64,000 nt of DNA. Origin: CAVUAT01 sp963739545. GTDB lineage: Bacteria > Actinomycetota > Thermoleophilia > Solirubrobacterales > 70-9. Position 1 is the first letter of the stretch; the number at the start of each line of letters is the position of its first letter. This document shows, in pieces, positions 44,475 to 52,914 of this stretch. The DNA is taken from contig CAVUAT010000011.1 in NCBI GenBank assembly GCA_963739545.1, forward strand, positions 62,001-126,000, written 5' to 3'. The notes beneath the pieces are model-generated. The model was not told the DNA's origin. It ran no database searches and was given only the letters and a program-made list of their open reading frames with translations. The position numbers and the translations under genes are program-made.

Positions 44475-45787
44475 GCAGCGACGCCAAGGCCGGCCGCAAG
44501 GCGCCGGTCGAATACCAGCTGCTGCTGACCGCGACGCTGTGCCTGCTCGCGCTCGGAGCCGTGATGGTCTTCAGCGCCAGCTCGGCGACCGGTGTGCTGA
44601 GCGAGAGTGGGGGAGGCGGCTTCGCCTACTTCAAGAAGGTCCTGATTTTCGGCGCGATCGGGCTCGCCGTGATGCGCTTCGCCTCCATCAAGGGGGCGCG
44701 GGTCGGCCGCGCGATTACCCCGCTGATCGTGGCCGTCTCGATCTTCCTTCTCTTCTGCGTGCTCGTGCCGGGCGTCGGCCACACGGTGAACGGGTCCCAG
44801 CGCTGGATCGGCTCGGGGTTCCTGACCTTCCAGCCCTCGGAGCTCGCCAAGGTCTCGATGATCCTCTACGGAGCCCACCTGCTGGCGGCGCGGCCGAAGA
44901 TGACCCGCAACCTGCGCGACCTCGGCCCCTACCTCCTCGTCGTCGGCCTGGCGCTGATGCTGATCGTGCTGCAGCCCGACCTCGGCACGGCAATGACCAC
45001 GACCTTCGCCGTCACCTGCCTCCTGCTCGTCGCGGGGGTGGCGCCGCGCACGCTTGCGCCGGTGGCGATCGTCGGACTCGTCGCGATCGCCGGCGTGATC
45101 GCGACCAACCCCTACCAGCAGGACCGCCTCACCGGCTTCCTCAACCCCGGAGCCGACAGCGAGGGCGCCGGCTACCAGAGCCAGCAGGCGCAGATCGCGC
45201 TCGGGTCGGGCGGGACGATGGGGGTGGGGCTCGGCGAGAGCGTGCAGAAGGCCTCCTACCTGCCCGAGGCCCACACCGACATGATCTCGGCTGTGCTTGG
45301 GGAGGAGACCGGGCTGGCGGGGATGGTGGTCCTGATCGGGCTGCTGTCGCTGTTCGGCTACGCGGGCTTCCGCGCCGCGCACCGCGCGCGCGACCGCTAC
45401 GGGAAGCTGCTGGCAGCCGGCCTGACCTCCCTGATCCTGGCCCAGGCCGCGATCAACCTGTTCGCCGTGCTGGGCCTGGCGCCGTTGACGGGCGTACCGC
45501 TTCCATTCGTCTCTTATGGAGGGACCAGCTTGATCGTCACCCTCGCCGCGGCGGGGCTGATCATGAACGTGGCGCGCCGCCAGCCGGTGGCCGCCTCGGC
45601 GAGGGACCGCAACTCGGCGTCGCGCGCCTCATCTGCGGCCGGTGAGAGACTGCGGGCGATCCAGGGCGGAGGCGCGAACCGGACTGACAGGAGAAGAAGA
45701 GCTGCAAGCACGAGTCGTGATAGCGGCCGGAGGAACGGCGGGGCACGTCGTGCCGGCAATAGCGGTCGCAGACGCGCTTCGCGATAG
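44471..45787 (+). CDS. ftsW: Septal peptidoglycan glycosyltransferase FtsW
   Basis: 438 aa SEDS protein with about ten membrane segments. Signatures: LLTATLCLLALGAVMVFSASS, GSQRWIGSGFLTFQPSELAKVSMILYGA, the extracellular catalytic-Asp region QQDRLTGFLNP and the C-terminal GLAPLTGVPLPFVSYGGTSLIVTLAAAGLIMNV. It polymerises lipid II at the septum with FtsI. The last about 60 residues are an Arg/Ser/Gly-rich tail that overlaps the murG start. Ribosome site GGGAGG is supplied by the repeat cassette. Confidence 0.95.
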   Translation: MSSDAKAGRKAPVEYQLLLTATLCLLALGAVMVFSASSATGVLSESGGGGFAYFKKVLIFGAIGLAVMRFASIKGARVGRAITPLIVAVSIFLLFCVLVPGVGHTVNGSQRWIGSGFLTFQPSELAKVSMILYGAHLLAARPKMTRNLRDLGPYLLVVGLALMLIVLQPDLGTAMTTTFAVTCLLLVAGVAPRTLAPVAIVGLVAIAGVIATNPYQQDRLTGFLNPGADSEGAGYQSQQAQIALGSGGTMGVGLGESVQKASYLPEAHTDMISAVLGEETGLAGMVVLIGLLSLFGYAGFRAAHRARDRYGKLLAAGLTSLILAQAAINLFAVLGLAPLTGVPLPFVSYGGTSLIVTLAAAGLIMNVARRQPVAASARDRNSASRASSAAGERLRAIQGGGANRTDRRRRAASTSRDSGRRNGGARRAGNSGRRRASR

Positions 45788-46806
45788 CGGGGCGAACGTC
45801 AGCTTCATCGGCACGCGCGACCGCGCCGAGGCCGAACTGGTTCCCGCGTCGGGCTACGAGATCGACTTCGTTCGGGTCGACGGCCTGAGCCGCCGCAACC
45901 CGTTCAAGGCCGCGGTCTCTGCGGCGCGCGCCGCCGCGGCGATCGGTGCCGCCAAGCGCATCCTCTCCGACCGACGGGCGGACGCCGTGCTCGGCGGCGG
46001 CGGTTACGTCGCCGGCCCGGTCGGGCTCGCGGCTTCCCGCCTGGGGATCCCGCTGGTGCTGAGTGAGGCCGACAGCCACCTCGGCCTCACGAACCGCCGC
46101 CTCGCCTCTCGCGCGGAGCGCGTTTGCCTCGCCTTCCCGATCGAGGGGCGCGAGGGCGAGCCCTACCTCGTCACCGGGCGCCCCGTGCCCCGAGCCGTGC
46201 TCGAAGCCGACCGGGGAGCGGCTCGGCGGCGATTCGGCCTCCCTCGCGGCGATCGGGCCGTCGCCGTGTTCGGCGGCAGCCTCGGCGCCCGCTCGGTCAA
46301 CGAGGCCGCGTTCGCGGCATTCGGCGGCGGCGAGGAGGCCGTCGGCGACGACCCCGTCGGCAGGCCCTGGATCCTGCACGTCGCCGGCCGCCGCGACTAC
46401 CCGGCCCTGCTCGAGCGGTGGGAGCTGGCGTCGCGGCCGGAGCGCTACCTGCTGCTCGAATACGAGCCCGACCTCGGCGACGTGCTCGCGGCCAGCGACG
46501 CTGGTCGTCGCCAGGGCGGGCGGATCGGTGATGGAGATCGCAGCCGCCGGGCTGCCCGCGATCCTGATCCCCTATCCCCATGCGACGGCAGACCACCAGA
46601 GCGCCAACGCCCGTTGGATGGCCGACGGCGGCGCCGCCGTGACGATTCCGGACTCCGAGCTTTCGCCCGAGCGCCTGCGTGACGAGGCCGGCGCACTGCT
46701 GGCCGACGATGCGCGACTGGCTGAGATGGCGAGCGCGTCCCGCCGCATCGCCAAGCCCGATGCGGCCGAGCGGATCGCCGCCGAGGTCCTGGCGGCGGTG
46801 CGCTCG
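45717..46806 (+). CDS. murG: UDP-GlcNAc transferase MurG, frameshifted
   Basis: The start is uncertain: GTG 45717 gives an N-terminus just before IAAGGTAGHVVPAIAVADAL, while a CTG at 45702 has AGGAG 8 nt upstream. The N-domain (GGGGYVAGPVGLAASRLGIPLVLSEADSHLGLTNR) runs to YEPDLGDVLAASD. An extra base near 46500 shifts the frame. The correct continuation LVVARAGGSVMEIAAAGLPAILIPYP is one frame over, through RIAAEVLAAVRS near 46806. That frame has no stop before 46926 and reads a meaningless tail beyond 46810. MurG adds GlcNAc to lipid I on the inner membrane face and is essential, so a sequence error is likely. Confidence 0.85.
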
Positions 46807-46846
46807 ATGAGCCCCCGAGCGCCCGCTCGAGGGGCGGCGGCTGCAC

Positions 46847-48217
46847 TTGATCGCGATCGGCGGCGCGGGTATGAGCGGGCTTGCCCTGGTCGCCCGCGAG
46901 CTCGGGGCCGAGGTCAGCGGCTCTGACCGCGCGGAGTCCTCGTACACCGAGCGGCTCCGCGCCGCCGGCATCGAGCTATCGATCGGCCACGACGCCGCCA
47001 ACGTCCCCGAGGGCGCCGAGGTGGTGACCTCCACGGCGATCTCGGACGACAACCCCGAGCTCGCCGTCGCGCGCGAGCGGGGCCAGAGCGTGATGCACCG
47101 AGGCGAGCTGCTGGCCGAGCTCTGCGAGCGGCGCAGGCTGATCGCCGTCGCCGGCACCCACGGCAAGACCACGACCACCGCGATGGCCATCCACGCTCTG
47201 CGGGCGAGCGGTGCCGACCCGGCCTTCTTCCTCGGCGGCGAGCTCCCCGGCGCCGGCCCCGACGGCGCGGCGGCCAACGCCGGCTGGGGCGAGGGCGAGT
47301 GGGTGGTGGCCGAGGCCGACGAGAGCGATGGCAGCTTCCTGAAACTCTCTCCCGAGGTCGCCGTGATCACCAACCTCGAGCTCGACCACCACTCGCGCTG
47401 GAGCTCGCTCGGCGAGCTGACCGAGGCGTTCGCCGCCTTCAGCGCCGGAGCGGCCGGGCGCGTGATCGGCGCTGACGTCGAGCTCCCCGGCGCCGCGGGG
47501 CGCACCCAGGTTCGCTTCGCGCTCGAGCCCGCCGCCGGCGAGCCCCCCATCGCCGACGCCGAGCTGATCGCGTCGGAGATCGAGCCCATGGCCGGTGGGG
47601 GCACCCGCTTCCGTGCGAGGGGGGCCGGAGTCGACACCCAGGTCGAGCTCGCCGTCCCCGGCCGCCACAACGTCGCGAACGCCCTCGCCGCACTCGGCGG
47701 CGTGGCGCTGGCTGGGGCGGACGTCGATGCCTGCGCCGCCGCGCTCGCGAGCTTCGGCGGTGTGGCGCGCCGAATGGAGCTGAAGGGCGACGCGTCGGGG
47801 GCGCGCGTCTACGACGACTACGCCCACCATCCGACCGAGGTGCGCGCGGCGCTGGCCGCGGCGCGTGACCTCGACCCGGCTCGTCTCATCGCCGTCTTCC
47901 AGCCGCATCTGTACTCGCGGACCAAGGCGCTCGCGACGGAGTTCGGGATCGCGCTCGCGGCAGCGGACGAGATCGCGGTGCTCGACGTTTACCCGGCGCG
48001 CGAGCAGCCGGTGGGCCCGCTCGAGGGCGTGACGGGGCGGCTCGTCGCCGAGGCGGCCGCCTCGCACGCCGGCGGCAGGCCCGTGTGGTGGCTGCCCGAC
48101 GCCGAGCAGGCGGCGAGGGCGCTCGGGCCCGAGCTGCGCGAGGGCGACTTGCTGCTGACGATCGGGGCGGGGGACATCTTCCGCCTCGCCGAGACGCTCG
48201 TCGGGGACGCCTCGTGA
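46847..48217 (+). CDS. murC: UDP-MurNAc:L-alanine ligase MurC
   Basis: 456 aa from TTG 46847, but the family's N-terminal residues lie before it: frame-2 reading gives PERPLEGRRLHLIAIGGAGMSGLALVA. No start codon exists in that frame after the TGA at 46808. Removing one C from the run 46812-46816 would join ATG 46807 (MSPERPLEGRR) to the body. Body motifs are the ATP loop AGTHGKTTTTAMAI, EADESDGSFLKL, the His region YDDYAHHPTEVRAAL and AVFQPHLYSRT. It starts stem peptide synthesis in the cytoplasm. The stop overlaps murB (GTGA). Confidence 0.92.
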   Translation: MIAIGGAGMSGLALVARELGAEVSGSDRAESSYTERLRAAGIELSIGHDAANVPEGAEVVTSTAISDDNPELAVARERGQSVMHRGELLAELCERRRLIAVAGTHGKTTTTAMAIHALRASGADPAFFLGGELPGAGPDGAAANAGWGEGEWVVAEADESDGSFLKLSPEVAVITNLELDHHSRWSSLGELTEAFAAFSAGAAGRVIGADVELPGAAGRTQVRFALEPAAGEPPIADAELIASEIEPMAGGGTRFRARGAGVDTQVELAVPGRHNVANALAALGGVALAGADVDACAAALASFGGVARRMELKGDASGARVYDDYAHHPTEVRAALAAARDLDPARLIAVFQPHLYSRTKALATEFGIALAAADEIAVLDVYPAREQPVGPLEGVTGRLVAEAAASHAGGRPVWWLPDAEQAARALGPELREGDLLLTIGAGDIFRLAETLVGDAS

Positions 48218-49137
48218 GCCCGCCCGATGGCGTCGAGCGCGACTATTCGCTGGCGCGGCTGACGACCGTGCGCGTCGGCGGGCCGGCCGACTACTTCGCG
48301 CAGCCGGCCTCCGAAGATGCCCTGGTCGAGCTGCTCGCCTGGGCCGACGCCGAGGACCTCGAGATCGGCGTCGTCGGCTCGGGGTCGAACCTGCTGGTCG
48401 CGGACGCGGGGTTCCGCGGGCTCGTGATCAAGCTCGCCGGCGAGCTGACCGCGATCGAGCGAAGCGGCCGCGAGGGTGTCGTCGCCGGCGGCGGCGCGCG
48501 GCTGCCCAAGGTGGCCGCCCAGGCCGCCAATTGGGGACTCGCCGGGATCGAGTTCGGGGTCAACATCCCCGGGACGGTTGGCGGCGCGGTTCGGATGAAC
48601 GCCAACGCCTACGGCGGGGAGCTCGGCAAGGTGCTCGACTGGGTGACCGTCTGCACCGCCGAAGGCACCGAGCGCCGCGTCCCGGCCGATCTCGCGTTCG
48701 CCTACCGCAGCTCTTCCGTCGGCGAGCGCGAGGTCGTTGCGCGCGCGAGCTTCGCGCTGGCGGCTGCCGCGAGCGACGACGTCAAGCAGACGATGGCCGA
48801 AATGCGCGAACGCCGGAAGGCGGCGCAGCCTTCGGGCATCAAGACCTTCGGCTCAACGTTCGTGAACCCGACCGACGATCGAGCCGAGGGCCGTTCGGCG
48901 GGGCAGCTGCTCGATGCCGCCGGCGCTCGCGGCCTCGAGCGCGGCGGCGCGCGCCTCTCCCCGAAGCACGCGAACTTCGTCGAGAACGCGGAGGGCGCAG
49001 CAACGACCGCCGATGTTCTCGCGGTGATGGCGGCGGCGCGGAGGGTGGTGCACAAGCGCTTCGGCGTCGTGCTGGAGCCAGAGGTCCAGGTCCTCGGGGA
49101 GGTGGAATGGCCCGAGGATTGGCAGATCGATTCCTGA
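48214..49137 (+). CDS. murB: UDP-N-acetylenolpyruvoylglucosamine reductase MurB
   Basis: 307 aa from GTG 48214. FAD-binding PCMH fold: LARLTTVRVGGPADYFAQPAS, GSGSNLLVADAGFRGLVIKL, GIEFGVNIPGTVGGAVRMNANAYGGE, and C-terminal GSTFVNP with LSPKHANFVEN. It makes UDP-MurNAc with NADPH. The catalytic Ser/Cys position reads GSTF, so the proton donor is Ser as in type I/II enzymes. Its last 31 bases overlap ftsQ. Confidence 0.95.
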   Translation: MSPPDGVERDYSLARLTTVRVGGPADYFAQPASEDALVELLAWADAEDLEIGVVGSGSNLLVADAGFRGLVIKLAGELTAIERSGREGVVAGGGARLPKVAAQAANWGLAGIEFGVNIPGTVGGAVRMNANAYGGELGKVLDWVTVCTAEGTERRVPADLAFAYRSSSVGEREVVARASFALAAAASDDVKQTMAEMRERRKAAQPSGIKTFGSTFVNPTDDRAEGRSAGQLLDAAGARGLERGGARLSPKHANFVENAEGAATTADVLAVMAAARRVVHKRFGVVLEPEVQVLGEVEWPEDWQIDS

Positions 49138-49844
49138 GCGCCGACAGGTTCGCGTGGCGCAGGCGCGCGATCATCCTCGCGGCGCTCGCGCTCGTCCTGG
49201 TGGCCGGCTACTTCCTCTGGTTCCGGGACTCCTCGCTGGTCGCGGTCGAGGAAGTCAAGGTCGAGGGCGTCACCGCCAACCAGGAGGAGATCGGAGCCGC
49301 GCTCGCCGTTGCGGCCGACGGGATGTCGACGCTGAACGTCGACGAGCAGGAGCTGGCCAGCGCCGTCTCGAGCTTTCCAACCGTCGCCTCGATCCGGGCC
49401 GACGCCGGATTCCCGCACTCGCTGACGATCATCGTCACCGAGCGGCTGCCCGTCGCCGAGGCCGAGCTCGGCGGCGAGCGGGTGGCGGTGTCGGCCGACG
49501 GGTTCGTGCTCCCCGGCATCGACGTTCGGGGCGCGAAGCTGCCGGGCCTGGACGAGGACGCCACCGCGCAGAACGGGATCCTCTCCGAGGAGGGCGCCGC
49601 CCAGGCGTCGGCGCTCGGCGGTGCGCCCAGCGAGCTGCGCGAGCGCATCGAATCGGCCGCCTGGGATCCAGAGCGGGGCGGGGTGGTGGTCGAGCTCGAG
49701 GGGGCTCCCGAGCTGCGCTTCGGCGGCGGCGAGGACTCCGAGCGAAAGTGGCGCGCGGTGGCCGCCGTGCTCTCGGACCCCGAGTTCGGCTCGCCGGCCT
49801 ACGTCGACGTCAGCGTCCCCGAGCGGCCCGTCGCCGGAGGCTGA
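49107..49844 (+). CDS. ftsQ: Cell division protein FtsQ
   Basis: 245 aa from ATG 49107, inside the murB end, with GGGGAGG just upstream. A basic cytoplasmic tail (RFAWRRR), one membrane segment (AIILAALALVLVAGYFLWF), a POTRA domain (SLVAVEEVKVEGVTANQEEIGAALAVA) and a beta domain match FtsQ/DivIB. It links FtsB/FtsL to the divisome. The position after murB is typical of actinobacteria. Confidence 0.9.
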   Translation: MARGLADRFLSADRFAWRRRAIILAALALVLVAGYFLWFRDSSLVAVEEVKVEGVTANQEEIGAALAVAADGMSTLNVDEQELASAVSSFPTVASIRADAGFPHSLTIIVTERLPVAEAELGGERVAVSADGFVLPGIDVRGAKLPGLDEDATAQNGILSEEGAAQASALGGAPSELRERIESAAWDPERGGVVVELEGAPELRFGGGEDSERKWRAVAAVLSDPEFGSPAYVDVSVPERPVAGG

Positions 49845-50165
49845 ACGGGCACCCTGTCAAGCCCTTTTCGGGCGTCTGCAACCCTTCCTGCACCGCGCAG
49901 GCGCGATCTTTGGCCCGCCGATATCAGAGGCAGGAGGAGTGCCCGCGAGCACGAAATCCCTGGCTTGCAGGCACATTCAGGACCCTCAACCCACCCTCAG
50001 CCTCGATCTGCACTGCAGGATGATCCAGTCCGAACTCTCGACTGAGGCTTGAGCGTTCAGGCACAACGAAGTGTCGAAAGGCCCTAAGCTGTGAGCTAGT
50101 TTCGAGCAGCGCACGGGAGCATCAGCCTCATCGGAGCAGCACCGAACGGAGTAGGACCAACTCAA
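49845..50165. other. Intergenic region before ftsZ
   Basis: 321 bp without a convincing gene. Near the ftsQ stop a short GCCC-TTTTC-GGGC hairpin is present. Further on are short direct repeats (CCCTCAACC, CCCTCAGCC) and a TAAGCT hexamer (50085-50090) that might be a -10, but no matching -35 is visible. A TAGGA site precedes the ftsZ ATG. The region gives ftsZ its own promoter in principle; no structured RNA was recognised. Confidence 0.45.
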
Positions 50166-51317
50166 ATGGAAACTTCATATCTCGCTGTGATCAAGGTCGT
50201 GGGCGTCGGCGGTGGTGGATCCAACGCCGTCTCCCGCATGATCGATGCCGGCCTCAGGGGCGTTGAGTTCATCGCCTGCAACACCGACGCACAGGCGCTC
50301 CAGGCTGCTGACGCCGACGTCAAGATCGGGATCGGCCACAACCTGACCAAGGGCCTCGGCGCGGGCGCCAACCCCGAGGTCGGAGCCGGCGCCGCCGCGG
50401 AGTCGCGCGACGACATCAAGGAGGCGCTGAAGGGCGCTGACATGGTCTTCATCACCTGCGGCGAGGGAGGCGGGACCGGTACCGGTGCCGCCCCCGTGAT
50501 CGCCGAGATCGCGAAGCAGGAGATCGGCGCGCTCACCGTCGGCGCCGTGACCAAGCCGTTCGAGTTCGAGGGCAAGAGGCGCATGGCCCAGGCCGAGGAG
50601 GGCATCAACCGGCTGCGCCAGGAGGTCGACACCCTGATCGTCGTCCCCAACGAGAAGCTGCTCCACATCGTCGAGCGTCGCACCACGATCCTCGAGGCAT
50701 TCCGCGAGGCCGACGACATCCTTCGCCAGGGCGTGCAGGGCATCACCGATCTGATCACGATCCCCGGCCTGATCAACCTCGACTTCGCCGACGTCCGCCT
50801 GGTCATGCACCAGGCCGGCTCGGCCCTGATGGGCGTCGGCCACGGCTCGGGCGAGTCCCGCGCCCTCGAGGCCGCCAAGACCGCGATCAGCTCGCCGCTG
50901 ATCGAGGAGAAGATCGACGGCGCCAAGGGCATGCTGCTGAACGTCACCGGCGGCGAGGATCTCGGCCTGTTCGAGGTCAACGAGGCGGCGCGCCTGATCA
51001 TGGAGACCGCCGACAGCAACGCCAACATCGTCTTCGGAGCGGTCGTCGACTCCTCGCTTCATGAGGAGGTCCGCGTCACCGTGATCGCGACCGGGTTCGA
51101 GGGCTTCGAGATGATCGCCCGCGCGCCGGAGTTCACCCGCCGCGAGCGCGATCGCGAGACGCCTCCGTTCGTGCAGCGCCGCCGCGACGCCGAGCGCGGC
51201 CGCGGCCGCGGCGCCGGAGCGGGTGCCGGAGGCGACATGGGCAGAAACGATCGCGAGACGCTCGGCGACCTGCGGATCTCGGACTCCGAGATCGACGTGC
51301 CCGACTTCCTCAAGTAG
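50166..51317 (+). CDS. ftsZ: Cell division GTPase FtsZ
   Basis: 383 aa. The GTP-binding tubulin signature GEGGGTGTGAAPVIAEIAK is intact, with VVGVGGGGSNAVSRMI near the N-terminus and the synergy-loop region LINLDFADVRLVM. The C-terminal linker is Arg/Gly-rich, and the last residues SEIDVPDFLK match the conserved C-terminal peptide that binds membrane anchors. It polymerises into the Z ring. No ftsA is seen in the cluster, so the anchor is presumably SepF-like and outside the window. Confidence 0.97.
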   Translation: METSYLAVIKVVGVGGGGSNAVSRMIDAGLRGVEFIACNTDAQALQAADADVKIGIGHNLTKGLGAGANPEVGAGAAAESRDDIKEALKGADMVFITCGEGGGTGTGAAPVIAEIAKQEIGALTVGAVTKPFEFEGKRRMAQAEEGINRLRQEVDTLIVVPNEKLLHIVERRTTILEAFREADDILRQGVQGITDLITIPGLINLDFADVRLVMHQAGSALMGVGHGSGESRALEAAKTAISSPLIEEKIDGAKGMLLNVTGGEDLGLFEVNEAARLIMETADSNANIVFGAVVDSSLHEEVRVTVIATGFEGFEMIARAPEFTRRERDRETPPFVQRRRDAERGRGRGAGAGAGGDMGRNDRETLGDLRISDSEIDVPDFLK

Positions 51318-51334
51318 CGCAGGGACCGCACCGC

Positions 51335-51340
51335 TAGGGT
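51335..51340 (+). promoter_or_regulatory. -10 box TAGGGT for leaderless gcvT
   Basis: TAGGGT lies 7 nt before the GTG start of gcvT and no Shine-Dalgarno sequence intervenes, so the message probably starts at the GTG. It separates the glycine cleavage operon from ftsZ. Confidence 0.5.
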
Positions 51341-51347
51341 CCGGCCC

Positions 51348-52424
51348 GTGGCCGACCTGAAGCGCACGCCCCTCTACGACACCCACGTCGAAGCCGGCGC
51401 GAAGCTGGTGGACTTCGCGGGCTGGGAGATGCCCGTGCAGTACGAGGGGATCAAGGCCGAGCACGCCGCCGTGCGCGAGTTCTGCGGCGTCTTCGACGTC
51501 TCGCACATGGGCGAGATCGAGACCGAGGGGCCGGGGGCCGCCGAGTTGCTCCAGCGCCTGCTGACCAACGACGTCTCGAAGCTCGAGGTGGGAGCGGCCC
51601 AGTACTCCTGCCTGTGCCGAGAGGACGGCGGGGTGCTCGACGACCTCTTCACCTACCGCCTCGGCGAGGACCACTATCTGACGGTCACCAACGCCTCGAA
51701 CCACGACAAGGACCTGGCCTGGTTCAGGCGGCAAGCAGAAGGCTTCGACGCCGACGTCGTGGACCGCTTCCACGATTACGCGATGCTCGCCGTGCAGGGC
51801 CCGAACGCCAGAGAGGTCATGGGGTCGATGGCACAGGGCGATCTGCCGAAGCGCTTCCAAATCGCGGACATGAACCTCGGCCCTGGCGACGCCCTCGTCT
51901 GCGGCACGGGCTACACGGGGGAGGACGGCTTTGAGATGTTCGTCGACCCGGCGAGCGCCGCAGCACTGTGGGAGGAGCTCGTGGTGGCCGGAGCTGTCCC
52001 GGCCGGCCTCGGCGCGCGGGACACGCTCCGCCTCGAGGTCAACTACGCGCTCTACGGCAATGACCTGGATGAGGGCCACAACCCGATCGAGTCGAGCCTG
52101 GGATGGATCGTCGAGGAGCACACCGGCTTCATCGGATCCGAGCGCTGCGCCGAGGTCCGCGAGGCCGGGCCGGAGCGGCTGCTGAAGCCGCTGGTGCTCG
52201 ACGAGGGCATCCCGCGCCAGGGCAACGCGATCCTCTCCGGCGGCGAGCAGGTCGGCGTCGTCACCAGCGGCACCCTCTCGCCGTCGCTCGGCTACGGCAT
52301 CGGGATGGGGTACATCCGCACCGACCTGGCTTCCGAAGACACCGCGATCGAGATCGACGTCCGCGGCAAACGCCGCCCGGGCCGCGTCGAGAAGGTGCCG
52401 CTCTACGACAGCGGCTCGGCGTAG
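51348..52424 (+). CDS. gcvT: Glycine cleavage system T protein (aminomethyltransferase)
   Basis: 358 aa from GTG 51348. KRTPLYDTHVEAGAKLVDFAGWEMPVQY opens the folate-binding domain, and VSHMGEIE, MLAVQGPNA and GYTGEDGFEMF are family signatures. The C-terminal barrel includes RQGNAIL and GYGIGMGYI. It takes the aminomethyl group from lipoylated H protein to tetrahydrofolate, releasing ammonia. It is first of gcvT-gcvH-gcvPA-gcvPB. Confidence 0.96.
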   Translation: MADLKRTPLYDTHVEAGAKLVDFAGWEMPVQYEGIKAEHAAVREFCGVFDVSHMGEIETEGPGAAELLQRLLTNDVSKLEVGAAQYSCLCREDGGVLDDLFTYRLGEDHYLTVTNASNHDKDLAWFRRQAEGFDADVVDRFHDYAMLAVQGPNAREVMGSMAQGDLPKRFQIADMNLGPGDALVCGTGYTGEDGFEMFVDPASAAALWEELVVAGAVPAGLGARDTLRLEVNYALYGNDLDEGHNPIESSLGWIVEEHTGFIGSERCAEVREAGPERLLKPLVLDEGIPRQGNAILSGGEQVGVVTSGTLSPSLGYGIGMGYIRTDLASEDTAIEIDVRGKRRPGRVEKVPLYDSGSA

Positions 52425-52479
52425 CCCGCTCGGTCGAATAGATTCCGGTCCGCCCGCCGAGAATGAAAGGACAATCACC

Positions 52480-52869
52480 GTGGCTGACGAGAGCTATCCC
52501 GATGACCTGAAGTACCACCCCGAGCACGACTGGGCGAAGGTCGACGGAGACGTCGCCACCTTCGGCATCACCTGGTACGCGCAGGACGCCCTCGGCGAGG
52601 TGGTCTTCTTCGACCCTCCCGAGACCGGCACCACAGTGAGCAAGGATGCGTCCTACGCCGAAGTCGAATCGGTCAAGGCCGTCTCCGACGTGATCTCACC
52701 TCTGTCGGGCGAGATCACCGAGATAAACGAGGCCGCCAAGGAGGACCCCGAGTTGATCAACAAGGACCCCTACGGCGAGGGTTGGCTCGTCAAGGTGAAG
52801 CTCTCGGACACCTCGGAGCTCAACGCCCTGCTGGACGCCGGTGCGTACAAGGAGCTGCTCGCCGACTAG
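52480..52869 (+). CDS. gcvH: Glycine cleavage system H protein
   Basis: 129 aa from GTG 52480 with AAAGGA upstream. The lipoyl-lysine motif is ASYAEVESVKAVSDV, preceded by the hammerhead fold region YHPEHDWAKVDGDVATFGITWYAQDALGEVVFFD. It shuttles the aminomethyl and hydrogen groups among P, T and L proteins. A TAGATT hexamer in the 55-bp gap to gcvT might be an extra -10. Confidence 0.96.
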   Translation: MADESYPDDLKYHPEHDWAKVDGDVATFGITWYAQDALGEVVFFDPPETGTTVSKDASYAEVESVKAVSDVISPLSGEITEINEAAKEDPELINKDPYGEGWLVKVKLSDTSELNALLDAGAYKELLAD

Positions 52870-52902
52870 ACGCGAGCCCGAGGGCCGCGCCGGGCTCCTG
52901 AC

Positions 52903-52908
52903 TACGAT
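52903..52908 (+). promoter_or_regulatory. -10 box TACGAT before gcvPA
   Basis: TACGAT lies 6 nt before the GTG start of gcvPA, again the spacing of a leaderless transcript. It would allow expression of gcvPA-gcvPB apart from gcvTH. Confidence 0.42.
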
Positions 52909-52914
52909 GTTCCG

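Noticed and set aside
49845..50165. Small protein gene before ftsZ
   Set aside because: Short open frames lack ribosome sites and family signatures, and the base composition is unlike coding sequence here.
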